Assembly: GCA_050084985.1 (NCBI GenBank)
Contig: JBITNC010000001.1
Coordinates: forward strand, 66,898,001-66,962,000
Reading direction: 5' to 3'
DNA length: 64,000 nt
Source of the DNA: Nageia nagi
Taxonomy: Eukaryota; Pinophyta
Both the position numbers and the translations under genes were made by a program. Below are positions 21,875 through 33,560 of this stretch, piece after piece. A model generated the notes under the pieces. That model was not told the DNA's origin, searched no databases, and was given only the letters and a program-made list of their open reading frames with translations. Position 1 is the stretch's first letter; each line of letters starts with the position of its first letter.

Positions 21875-24770
21875 TCCTTGGAGACTCTTCTTCCTACTTA
21901 AAATTTGTGAGGTAAAACCTTTGAAGGTATAACCTTATTCTCTCCTTCATTTGGTTTTAATTATTACATAATACTAAAATATTTTTTATCATACATTCAA
22001 TTTTTAGAAAAAAATTGCTTAAAAGTAACAATATGCTATTATTGTGCAACTATTTCCACTAACATTTTTTGTTATACATATTTTTGATAAAATTTCTTAA
22101 AATAAAATAATGTATTGTTATGAAATTATTTTGAAATTTATAGTAGTATAAATTTGTAAAAAAATTTAGATTATAAATGTTTTTTGGTATTTATCAAAAG
22201 AATAAGGTAAAACTTACAAAACAATTTCTAGTTTGTATAATTTGTTTTACAAAATTATTATACTCTTGTATTAAAAATTCATAATGTATTTTTTTATACA
22301 AAAAAGATATATGTAAAATAAAAATACATGTAAAAGGGGAATTTATAACAAAAAATAGACCTAAAAAAAGTGGCCCCTTAGTTGCATCCTCCATCTCTCA
22401 ATGACCACCAACTCTCGACCACCCTGACTCTACTTTCGGCAAATGCTATCTACCTAGTCCAACCTACCATTCTATGTAGTCTCTAAAGATGTGCTTGTTG
22501 ATTCATGATGTGTTAGTTTCATCCCTAACCCCACCATTCCCACACCTTCACACTCCCCCATTATCATTGTGACCCATTCAACCCTACCCTGCTCCTTGTG
22601 TTGGGCCCTTCCCTCACCCATTATCTTGCATGCCTAGCCTAAATCATCTTTGGTCAACCCATTGTAGCTTGCCCAAATTTGTTAGTCTCCTATCCATTAC
22701 CCCCCTAACATGAGGGGATTCAAACATAGGGTTTTTTTGAATTTGAGCTAGTTCATGGGAAAGTAGGGTCTTGGAGATGGATTGGTAAGAAACTTGAAAG
22801 AAGAGGTTTTCCATAACTAGTAATAATAAATTGCATTGATAATAAAATTTTCATAATATGGAGAGCCTATGAATCATCCCCACATGATGTATAAAACACT
22901 TGCATCCCCTTCCCACCTCCACCTCACTCCCACATACCTACACTATTAACAATACCCTTCTAGGGAAAGCTCCTCCATTTGTTCATCAACACATCAACCT
23001 TAAATTTTCCCAACACAAGGCATGGGTCTCCTTTGAATAGGAATTGATGAGGGATGGCATGGAGTAAGGGTAATGTTTTTCTTAAATTTCAATTTATGTT
23101 GGTGGATGGGTTGTAAATACTTTAAGTGCATTGTTGATTTTTATTAGATGATCCTTGGGATGAGTAATTTATTTTTTATAACATTAAAATATTTATCATT
23201 GTTTAAGGATGGAGTATAAGTAAGGGTTAATTAATTAATTTTTTATGAAGTATTTATTTATTTTTTTTTTTTGAATTTACATTCATTAAAAAAGGGGATT
23301 ATTATTATCCTTTTAATTCGATAATAAATAGTTAAAGTTATTATTATTATTATTATTAGTTTAAAAGGAGGTATATTATTTAAAATTGTGATTATCAATT
23401 TAATCAATTGCTAAATATTTGGAAGGATAAAAGGAGTTACTTCTTAAGTGAAGTATTTTTTTGGGATAAATGAGTTAATTTTTTTAAAAAAGGTGTAATT
23501 TTTTTTCAAAAGGAGTGCTTAAGTTAATAACTTATGAATTTTTAGGGTGAGGATATATATTTTTTCCCTCCATTAATGAGATATATTTTTATCATTTTTA
23601 GTAAAAGGAGAGGCTGTAATGTTTTTAACACTAATGAAGGAGTGAATTTGTTTAAGGGGAGAGTATATATATATAATATATATCCTTAATTTTTAATGAT
23701 CAATATTTTTAAGTCATTCTTCCTTTCTTAAAAGGTTTAACAATGAAATGTTTTATGCATTTAAGAGGGAGAAATTTTTTACTAAAATGAATGTTTTAGT
23801 AAAAAAGGGGGGACACCTTGATTTAATGTTTGTGTTTTTACCTAAAAATAGTGGACTTGTGCAATTGTTTCCTCCCTCTCCCTAGTAAAAATGTCCTATT
23901 GGGGTTGTGTACAAAACCTATTGGACTTTAAGGCTTCAAGTGAGTAGATGATGTAATTTTTTTTATACTTTTATTTTTCATATCTTGTAAATCATAAAAA
24001 TTAAAAATCATCACGTAAAATGAACACATTTTTATGTTTCTATTTTTCAACATGACTTATTTGGGGAGCCACAAGGGGAGGATAAGGCAAACTAGAGCCT
24101 TTAGTTTGTCTATCTAAATGGTGTAAAGTACATTCTTTTTAATTTTTCTTGAATCCTCTATTGGTCTAGACATAACTCCATATAAGTGGATAGGAATGTG
24201 TGTAGTGATACCACATGTCCACACATCCATTCAGGAATTATCCTGATGACCTAGGAGGATAACTTGAAACCTAACCAAGATAAAATTTTGTCAATCTAAT
24301 ATACATCATAACCTTTGAAAATATTTAGTACTTTTCTTTATAATATTATATTATTAACTATAAGGAAACTGGTTGAGAATTGGTAGGACTTGGCTCCATC
24401 ATGGCTTGGATTTCATCACCAAGTGCTACATGCACGCATCCAAGTGAAGGCCTAATTTTAAACAAGAAAACAACCTCAATTCTACCCTCACAACACCAAT
24501 GTTACTTGGTTATGATAAAATGATGAATGTATGAGATATATGATTTGATGAGATTGAAAATATTTTTCACATGTGAAATTGGTTTACAATTTAAGCATGC
24601 CTTGTTGTTTACCTTTGGTTAAAATTCAACATGTATGATTGATTAATTTGAATGAACTCAACATATATGGTTGATTAATTTTGGTTCACAAATTTAACAT
24701 ACTTATATTGGTTAACATTTTCACCTTCTTTTATAACAAATGGGAGACTTAGTTTCACCCAAACACATCC
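21875..24770. other. 2.9-kb non-coding region between the PBS and gag of element B
   Basis: Longer than a usual copia leader. It includes a C-rich block (about 22385-22990), an ATT microsatellite near 23341-23361 and an AT dinucleotide run near 23666. No reading frame or terminal repeat could be recognised. An undetected insertion is likely but its borders could not be set. Confidence 0.4.
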
Positions 24771-25640
24771 TAGAAATTTCCAAATACAACAAATGGGAAC
24801 TTAGGATGAAAGAGAAGATCCTAACACAAAAATTATGGAAAAAGTAAATGAAAATTAAATTGCTCCAACATATGAGAAGGCACTTTATGCTTACAATATA
24901 AAAATAAGTTGGAAATCTCTATGATATTTCATGCATTTTTAGACAAATTCCTTCTCATGATCTCTTCTTCAAACTCTACAAAGGAAGCTTGGGATAGGCT
25001 AAAGAAAATCTACCTCAACACCAAATTCTCCAAGAGGTTAATTATCCTTTAAAAATTATTGCAATTACATCATAAGAAAATAAAAATGTTGCAATATATT
25101 TGAACAAGATTATTGATCTTACAAGCCAACTTATGGGGTGTGGCTACAACTAGATCAATGATGAGTTTATGGTGTTTATCATCCTTCAAAACCTCTCTAT
25201 TAAATTTAATCACTTCATGACATTCTTTGAGATGAGGCTTGATGATGAAGAAGTTTACTTCTTAGAAAATATTTCAAGGATTCTCCTTAAATATGAGGAA
25301 ACTATCAACAAAAATTTATTGATATCCACTTCATAGGAGTATTCTATGGCACTAAGAACAACAAAGACTCAATTAAAAAAGAAGTTCAAAAACCATTAGA
25401 AATATTTCCATGCTCTTAAAAAGGATTTCAAAAGATATAAAAACAAACAATAGAATGATCATGAAAGTCTAGCAAATCCAAATACAAAACCAAAACCAAA
25501 TTTGATGGCAATTGTAATTTCTATGGCATCTATGGTCACAAGGAATCATATTATTACAAGAAAAAAAGAACAAGATAGAAAATAAACTAAAAAATCAAAC
25601 AAATTCAAAGGTAATAAGAAGAATAATAAAATTACTTTTA
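24770..25640 (+). pseudogene. Copia gag relic (element B)
   Basis: The translation begins SKYNKWELRMKEKIL, then has AWDRLK-like and ENKNVAIYLNKIIDLTSQL, FMVFIILQNLSIKFNHF and SRILLKYEETINK, the layout of copia gag (W-x-x-M-x-x-x-L...L-T-x-Q-L...I-L-x-S-L-P-x-x-F...L-x-x-E-E). A degenerate CCHC zinc knuckle follows at about 25510-25570: C-x-F-Y-G-I-Y-G-H-K-E-S-Y-Y, with two of the three Cys changed to Tyr. Stops are scattered. Confidence 0.75.
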
Positions 25641-25669
25641 TTTATAGTCTTTACTCTAGGTCTCCAACT

Positions 25670-26930
25670 TTCTCAAATAATTGGATTATTTACTTTAGGT
25701 ACATGAATCACATGTGTTTTTAAAAGGATAAGTTTGAAAATTTTGTAAGTATAAAAAGGATGCAATTGTGATAGATGATAATTTGATCCTTGAAGTTCAA
25801 GGTATTGAGAGTGTGTTGTTGCATGGAAAGGGTTTTAAAAATGTGCTTTTTGTTCCTAAACTTGGTATGAACCTTCTTTCTATAATTCACATTGCAAGGA
25901 AAGGATAGTCATTCAAGTTCAACTCACACTCCTAGTGCATTAAGAAGGAACTTACCACTTTGGTGAAAGGATAAGTGAAATTGATATCTACATTATGGAT
26001 AAAATTCTAACAAAATGTGCCTTGCTAAATGTTGTCTCTAGAGGAAATCTTTGGCACCATTGATTAAGATACCTTAACCACAAAATCATTCAAGTCATGA
26101 AAAATCAAGAACTTCTGGAAGGTTTACCTTCAATATCAACACAATTAGTCTTTGTGAGAAGTGCATCTCAAGTAAGATGAATAGGAAATTTTTTTACAAA
26201 TATAAGGAAACAAGGGTAACATAACCTCTTTAGCTTGTGCATTCAAATTTTATAGGTTTATTTTAGACTAAGTCTCTTGGGGGAATATCTTATGTATTGG
26301 CCTTCATTGATGAACTTATTAGGATGAGATTTAGTTAGCTACTCGAGCACAAGGATCAAACCTTTGATAGGTTTCAAATATTTCAAAGTTTTAGTTAAAA
26401 ATTAGACTGAATTCAAAATCAAGATGTTGAGATTTGATAATGGGTGTGAATATAACAATAATAATTTTAATGAATATTATGGGAAATACAGGATCAAGAA
26501 GTAGTTCATCATCCCTTTCACCCCTTATAAAAATGGTATTACTGAAAGAAAGAATAGAGTCATTCAAGAAATGGTTAGTGCATGTTGGAAATATCCCTAG
26601 TTGCTTAAGGGATGAAGCTAGGAGCACTGTAATCTACACCTTGAATATGAAGCATGGATAGGAAAGAAACCTAACATCTCTCACGTTATGATTTTTGGTT
26701 GTGATGCTTATGCCTTCATTATTTCTTAGAAAAGAAAAAAGCTAAAAAAGAGATCTAAAAACTACATCTTTATGGGCTATGATAGTCAACATAGAGGCTA
26801 TAAGCTCTACTCTCCTTCCTTAGTAGTGTTCATCTCAAAGGATATAAAGTTCAATAAACTTCCTAAAGAATATGCTTCTTGTTAGGACCTGGATGATATT
26901 GATGACTCTTTTGTTGCACCTAACTAAATG
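25670..26930 (+). pseudogene. Copia protease, pre-integrase and integrase relic (element B)
   Basis: The protease is marked by NWIIYFRYMNHM (D-S-G-C-T-N-H-M in active copies) near 25681. The pre-integrase region has VLFVPKLGMNLLSI (about 25850), then LWH...LNHKIIQVMKNQEL with the H-x(n)-C-E-K-C remains near 26050-26170. The integrase shows a FDNG-like step near 26430, VVHHPFTPYKNGITERKNR-like residues (about 26500-26560) with the catalytic Glu, and the tail VMIFGCDAYAF followed by FMGYDSQHRGYKLYSP (about 26680-26810). The frame is broken many times. Confidence 0.85.
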
Positions 26931-27014
26931 GATATTATTAGATAAGCCACCTTAGGAGAAAATTTCTCCAACAAAAGGATAATGAGAATTATGACTTTAA
27001 ACAAAACCTTATTT

Positions 27015-28035
27015 TCCAAAATTGATAGCAATAGGGTAAGTGATAGCACAAGATCAAGATCCCAATTTGGTTCGGATCTCAAGCTAGACCAAGATCTTGG
27101 GAATCGAGATCCTACTACCTAGGAACTTGGGGGGACTAGGATCCCACCCCTCAAGATTATGATCCTAGAGAGTATAAATGCACAAAATCACCCCAAGATC
27201 CTAAGGGAACAAGATCTTGTTTCCTAGGATCCTAGTCACCCTAGAATCTTGGTCCTTAAATTTAAATTTGTTTCCTACTCTTTTAGATTAGAATTAGGTT
27301 TGATGACCTGAAACCTTGGCTTTATACCTACAACTTCAAGGTCATAACAATGCAATGAACTTTATTGACTTTAGCATATGTTTGATGATGTTTTTCAAAG
27401 AATATTTTTATAAAATTTTATAGGATTGTAGATGAGAGAGTGCAGATTTCAAATATACTAGGATTTTATAATTGGATTAGAATTTTTATTTTTAATATAA
27501 TTTCTAATGAAATAGGGTTCAAAAACTTAAAAAATAGAATTATTGTATTTATTTTCTAACTTTTTTTTGGAATTATGAAATAAAATAAAACTTAAATTTA
27601 ATTTAAAATAAATTAATTAAAGATGATAAGTTTAGGTTAAATTATACTTGAGAGACATGAGCATTTTTTGAAATGATAATTAAATCCAAAAAAAATTAAT
27701 AAAAAAAATTACAAATAAAAAAAAATTTCTCCAAAATTTTAATGTCTTAGGTATCTTTACCCAAAAGGATTTAACAAATTATTGTAATTTAGGTCCAATT
27801 ATACTTGAGGGACATGATGGGGGTGTGGTTTGAAACTATATTTTTTAAACAATGGTTTTAAACATACCTATCAAAATTTTATTTCTATGATCTAAGTATC
27901 AGAATATATTACATATTTGAAAACTAGATTTTGAGCACTACATTTTTACCGAAGTGACCTTTTTCAAAAATTGAACTCAAAGTTCTTTAAATTTTGAGAT
28001 CAATTGTGATAAAACTTATTCCACTTTTTGGCCAA
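27015..28035. other. Unexplained 1-kb segment between copia integrase and RT (element B)
   Basis: The protein-like sequence stops near 27015 and resumes near 28060 (EASKHECWMEAMEVKYED). The segment begins with a GATC-rich block (27040-27260) in which AAGATC, GATCCTAG and GATCTTGG recur in both orientations. It then passes into AT-rich DNA with a repeated TTATACTTGAGGGACATGA-type motif at about 27640 and 27798. It is probably an insertion or a hypervariable spacer; no terminal repeats were found. Confidence 0.5.
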
Positions 28036-28059
28036 AGTAGGACTCATTTCTTGCACTTA

Positions 28060-29493
28060 CCCAATAATGATCCCTCATCTTTTAAGGAAGCTTCAAAGCA
28101 TGAATGCTAGATGGAAGCCATGGAAGTGAAGTATGAGGATTGATAAAAATGAAACTTGAAACTTGGTTCCCTATCCTAATGAATGAAATATTATTATAAT
28201 TAAGTGGATTTACAAGATCAAATACAATTCAGTTGGAAAAATTTTAGAAATACAAGGCAAGCTTAGTAGCCAAGGATTTCTCTTAGAAATACAAAGTTAA
28301 TTATGAGGAAACCTTTGCTCCAATGGTAAAGATTCCCATATTCAGGTTAATATTTGCTTTTTAGAAACTTAGGGATGGAAATTTTATTAACTTGGTGTCA
28401 AGAGTACTTTTCTCAATGGTGACTTAGATGTGAAATCTACATGAAATAACCAAAAAGATTTGTTATGGAAGGTAAAAAGTCCCTTATGTGTAAGGTGAGG
28501 AAGTCACTGTATGAACTTAAGCAAGCATATAGAGATTTGTACAAATATATTTTAGGATATTTATGGATATTAGGTTCTCTAAGTTCTTATCCAATACAAA
28601 TCTATATATTTCAAATTAGGTACAAGATTTGGTCTTGATTCTTTTCTATGTGTATGATATTTTGATCATAGGAAATAATGATGAAATCATCCAAGAGTGC
28701 ATATCCAAACATAAGGCAACATTTAAATGACTGATCTTAATCTCTTATACTACTAACTTGGTATGTAAATGTACCAATATAAGGATTACAATACTTACCT
28801 TAGTCAATCAAAGTATATATTAGACATATTGAAGACATTTAGAATGGAGGAGTGTAAACTTACTATGATCCCAATATCTCACGGTATCAATCTAACTCTT
28901 AGCTTCGAATCTTAGTTGGTAGATGCTACATCTTACAAGCAATTAATTGAAAATATTCTTTATTTTACTATCTTCAAACAAAATATTACCTTTGTAGTAA
29001 AACTTAAGGGATGATTTATAAAAAAACTATATATTAAGCACCTCAATGTTATTAAGAAAATATTGAGATATGTTACAAGAAAAAAAAATCTTACTCTCAA
29101 GTATTCCAAGTTTCCCTCATTATTTCTCTTGGGGTAATCAAAATCTAACTATCGAGGAGATAGAGATGATAGGAAATCAAACTTTACTTATGTGTTTAGC
29201 ATTAGTTCAAATGATATATCTTGGGTTTCCAAGAAGTATCCTACTACTATTCTCTTCATCAAAGATAAAGAATATTGAGACATGTCATTCATGATTTAGG
29301 AAGCTATTTAGTTGAGGCATATTCTAAAAGAAATTTGGTATAAGAAAGCTCACCCATATCAGATTCTTTAGATAATCAATTGATTATTGCTTTGGAAAAA
29401 AAGCTAATTTTTCATCAAAGAATAAAACATGTTGAAATCCAAGCATATTTTATCTAGGAGAAGGTTCTGGATTGTACCTAAAATTGTGGTATT
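28060..29493 (+). pseudogene. Copia reverse transcriptase and RNase H relic (element B), left of the element C insertion
   Basis: RT start: a CWMEAMEVKYED block, then NLVP-like and IIIIKWIYKIKYNSVGKI near 28190-28235. Later come NGDLDVKST-like sequence (about 28420), MCKVRKSLYELKQA (28487-28530), the FLLYVYDILIIGNND-like active site near 28635-28680 (Y-V-D-D changed to Y-V-Y-D), and YVTRKKNL-like sequence near 29065. The RNase H end is KAHPYQIL (29347) and VEIQAYFI-REKVLD-like residues at about 29430-29480. The frame then meets the LTR of element C, and continues beyond it at 51980. Confidence 0.8.
29489..29493. repeat. Target-site duplication of element C (left)
   Basis: GTATT, repeated at 51975-51979. 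Confidence 0.88.
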
Positions 29494-30334
29494 TGTTTAC
29501 CCAAAAAACAACCTTGCAAGCATGCAAAATACAAGATGTTACAACCAAGAAAACTCTTTATTGATATTTTGTATAAACCTCAATTTTGATTACAAGTTTG
29601 CTTTGCGTGGAGGGATTTAGTATAATGAATGATATGCGCATCTTAGAGGCCTTTCTTGCTAGTGTCTACAAACTCCAAGTAATATTTTATGAAACTTATA
29701 GAAGAAAGGAAATATTGTTGATTGCTTCTTTCTTGTTGGCTCCTTGGCTCACTCTTCTTTATTCAAATCAATTATTGTTCCTGTAAATCCTTTACATACA
29801 TAAACAAACAACACATCAAAACATACCTACTCATGCTATGAAATCAAAGTAAATAAACATAAATGCTCATGTATGTAAATAAATCAATAAATGTAATATA
29901 CTCAAAACTTTGGACATAGTTCAACAGCATAAGGTTGCATTTAATCTTCTATTTTTTTCTCCTAGGAGGAGGTTTTATTTATAGTTTTTTGAGGTGGATA
30001 GGGTTGTTATTTTGGAGGCAAGGATTGGATAAAAAAGCTTATCCAGCCTTTTCATAGGCTCTATCCACGTAGGGAAGGCAGAGGATCAAGGATGACTTAT
30101 CCTTTATCCATTGGTTTATTTCCCTAGGCATCTTGATTTTTCCATTTTTTTCTTAACTTTTCTATTTGCAGGATCATTGGTAATTTCAAATCAAAATTTA
30201 TTGAATGTATTGGATCATCAATGATTGTATTAAATCATCAATAACTAACAAGTTTTAGCAAACTTTATTATTTGCTTAAATTTTTATCCCCTTCTTTCAT
30301 TTATCGAAAGAGGGATCATTTTTAGGTGTCTATA
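29494..30334 (-). repeat. 3' LTR of element C (left copy)
   Basis: Plus-strand ends are TGTTTACCC and TTTAGGTGTCTATA (TACA in the other copy). It is homologous to 47602-48126 plus 51717-51974. It contains the undisturbed CAAGG site (30019-30023) that element D hit in the other copy. The ORFs at 29429-29786 are shadows of this LTR. Confidence 0.92.
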
Positions 30335-30350
30335 TTTGCCCCTTTTTTGA
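30335..30350 (-). other. Polypurine tract of element C
   Basis: On the minus strand, AAAAAAGGGGCAAA abuts the LTR start. Its position fixes the minus-strand direction of the element. Confidence 0.75.
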
Positions 30351-31540
30351 AATACCCAACATTTTATAGGTGGGGATTATTATAAAAAAATAAACCTATC
30401 TAAGAGGGGGTGCACTCAAGTCTTAGACGTGTGTTCCTAACATTAGGTCAAGACTTTGAATTAACTTATTCTCTATGAATAAACTGAATCTGAGTGATTG
30501 GATTATGACTAAATCAATTTTTTATTCTTTTACATTTGACATGTTTTAAAAGCAATTAGAATTGTATTGCAAGGCATAACTTATACAATTATCACCATAC
30601 CATGGTGCTATATTGATGGGATACAAATGAAGTCTTAGCTGTTAGGCGCATGCCATAGTTAGCATGCAATAAAGAAGCTCCATTATGAATACAAAAATTT
30701 TGATCATTTTGCTTTTGTCCCAATAGGTAGGTTACTTGATGATCTTATGCAAAAGTTCATCCAACAATTTTAATCATATCCAAACCCATCCTTCTTTTCT
30801 CTATTAAAAGAAGGGTTATTTTTTGAATTCAAAGTTACTCAAGAGCTTTGGGTTTTTTCAAAGCCTTTGGCTTAGACCAAGTTTAACAAGGGAAAAACTT
30901 ATTTTGATTTTTTCTTTGACATAATTTTTAGTTTTTTAGGGTTTTATATATATCTTAATTTTTAGGATTTTTAATTATTTCACATTGTTTTTGGTGTTTT
31001 TATGATTTTTTGATGTGAGTAGTTTTTGAGTGCAAGTGTTTTGTATCAATTTAGAAACATAGCTTAGGTTTTTATATAATTTTTTGCTCTTGGTTGATTT
31101 GTTGTTGGTTGTTCAAAAGATATATACAAAGCTTTAAAGATAGCTTTAACTATTCTATTTTATTTCAAATTTTCTCATTAATATTTATAGTTAATCGTAG
31201 GCCTAATCAAGCCTAAAGAATTTTTTGACATACTTCAAAATAACTCCAAATTTTTATATTTTTAAGGTTTTTTCAATTTTGATAGAAAATATTAGTAAGC
31301 ACATGAGTGCAAACTCAAGTATTTCTCTTGTTGAAATACCTGCATAAATTTGTGCTAGGAAAACTTCTTTTCTTTTTCTTTTTTTTTATTAAAGGTTTGG
31401 ATCATCGACGATCCCCTTAAGATCATTGATGATCCTTATGGATTGTTGGCACCTAAATAAAAATAATTAACGTTTGAATACGTAGAGGGATAAAAAGAAA
31501 AAAGTCTTGCTATCATTTTCTAATTTGTTTTTTATGCTAG
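30350..31540. other. Non-coding region between the 3' LTR of C and the PMD-like ORF
   Basis: AT-rich. It includes a short imperfect inverted repeat around 31397-31440 (GGATCATCGACGATCC and GATCATTGATGATCC). No gene is seen. Confidence 0.5.
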
Positions 31541-31544
31541 GTCA

Positions 31545-33560
31545 GAGTTCTATTACCCCCTACCCCATAAGTTGAGTGTTGACCCTACATTTTCCCTTCT
31601 CGTCATTTGATTGGAGTGAGGATGCTACCATGAGGATGCTCAAAATTATGCAAGAGGCCAATGAGGGAGGAGGTAGGTTTTAAAACCCCCTTCTAAGTTT
31701 TTTCTTAATGAGTTATATTTATTCATTAAAAAATAAAATAGGAACTGTATTAGAATAATATTTTAATATTTTTAGATCACTTAGATTCTTATATTTTGTT
31801 ATTTTTATAGAATTTTAAGTTTTTTCAAAACCCTCAATTATGATCTTCAACCAAGGATAAGGGTTTATAGAAATGTTGGCTATCGGCCATGATTGCTAAT
31901 GATTCTGCAAATTTTAACCCTCATCATCAATGATTGTACTCAGATTTTTTTTTTAATGCTAAGGTAACTTTTTCCACATGACTATCTTAGGTCTTAGAGA
32001 TTTTTGAGCCACATGGATGATATCCTAAGATTTTGTTAAAGGGTTAGGATCTACTAATGATTGAGGACCATACTTTCCTACATAGTGTGGGTTTCAAAGT
32101 TGGGCCCTATATATGTTGCATTCACTGGGACTACCCTTTACTAGTGACTTTGTTGGAGAGATGGAACTCTTTGATTGACATCTTCAATATTCCTATGGGG
32201 GAGATGATTATTACAATGGAGGACATCCATCATTTATACCATCTTCCAATTTAGGGATAGTGAATTCATCATGCTATGGATCAAGATTCAATGCATCTTA
32301 ACATTATTGCTATTTATGGAGCAGATGTAGCTGATATGTTCTCAAGTGGCTTCCCATACTTTAGGTATTGGAAGAATGATCAGTAGATACTTCTATGAGC
32401 CTCCTACTTGATGGGCCTTATCTAATGTTATACACTTCCAAACATAGGTAGCAACCAATTTCATTGGTTAATTTAAAAATGGGATAGTTGATATGCTTCA
32501 ACATGGTACTATTTATACTTGGGCTCCTACTCTCCTAGCATAGATCTATAGGGAGATTTTATTTTATTCATTTGGTGACCAATCATCCTTATCGATTATG
32601 ATCACCCTACAGGCTTGGGCATATGAGCACATCCATGTCACTCACCCTCATGGACTCCCAGTTCCTATCTTTGAGATACACTTTACCTATTTGGTCAGGG
32701 TTTTACAATGGAGGGATGACTTCTACTCACTTCCTTATGATGGTATACATCATGATGTTGCATACTACTAGCATCTATTATTGTACATAGTTCATGATCA
32801 AGTGAGGTTCATACCTTACCACTCTTATCCAAATTGGGACAAGCTTATCATCAACCTTGTTGGCATCAGATAGGCTAGAGTTCTTAGTGGGAGGTAGATG
32901 GATTTTCTAGAGTATTTTTTCTTTGACTATGTGAGATGCCAATTCAACCTTATGCAGGATATTCCACCTACTCCTATCTAATTCTTAAAGGAAGGTGAGG
33001 TACCTATTAAGAGTATCCAGCAACTCATGTATGTAGAGCCTGATCTGATATAGGAAGAGCCCTTAGTTAAGGATTCTGAGGTCAATGATGTAGGAGATAT
33101 TGATGAGTTCCTAGTGTGGTATCAAGTTGAGATAAGGGGAGATGCTAGAGAGGAGGTGGGTTATCATGTATATTAGTGGGTTAATGAGCTAGACATAGTA
33201 GGTAAGGTCAAAGTGATAGCTAATGATGAGCCTATAGAGGAGTAGGTTGAGGAGCATATGAATGATGAGCCACAGGAAATAGTTGGTTAGGGTGGGGAGA
33301 CTAAGGTAGGTAAATTAGTTGGAGGTATGAGAGGAGGTCAAGCTTCTCCTCTAGAGGTACCCAATGTTGATGCACTCCAAGGTGATATCTATGAGTTGAG
33401 GTATTAGGTATCTCATCTTAGTTATCGTATGTATCATTACCAATATAAGATAAATATATATCATCGAGAGAGGGATGAGGGTCAAGCCTCCTCATAGGTC
33501 AAAGGAGCCAATACATTAGTAGTGGGAGCTAGTCATCCATTAGTGTTCATTTAGAGGATT
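31545..33560 (+). pseudogene. Plant mobile domain (PMD)-like ORF in antisense to element C
   Basis: Plus-strand block 32057-32254 has LERWNSLIDIFNIPMGEMII and TMEDIHHLYHLPI, matching the PMD core (L-V-E-R-W...T-F-H-x-P-x-G-E-M-T-I-T-L-E-D-V...L-P-I). Further pieces in shifting frames are ASYLMGLI near 32398, WAPTLLAQIYREI-like near 32520, QAWAYEHIHVTHPHG near 32611 (PMD: Q-x-W-x-x-E-H) and QVRFIPYHSYPNWD near 32800. An acidic/Gly-rich tail follows to about 33560 (IANDEPIEE, MRGGQASPLEVPN). A possible first exon (WSEDATMRMLKIMQEANEGG) lies at about 31604-31674. PMD proteins such as MAIN/MAIL1 act in gene and transposon silencing; PMDs also occur inside transposons. Stops show that this copy is dead. 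Confidence 0.72.

Noticed and set aside
22385-22990. C-rich block considered as a captured gene or LINE fragment
   Set aside because: No frame on either strand gives a recognisable protein and no poly(A) tail or terminal repeats were seen.
29070-29786. Three plus-strand frames around the left LTR of element C
   Set aside because: They overlap the RNase H relic of B in another frame or lie inside the LTR; one recurs in the other LTR copy at 47693-47902 because the LTR is repeated.
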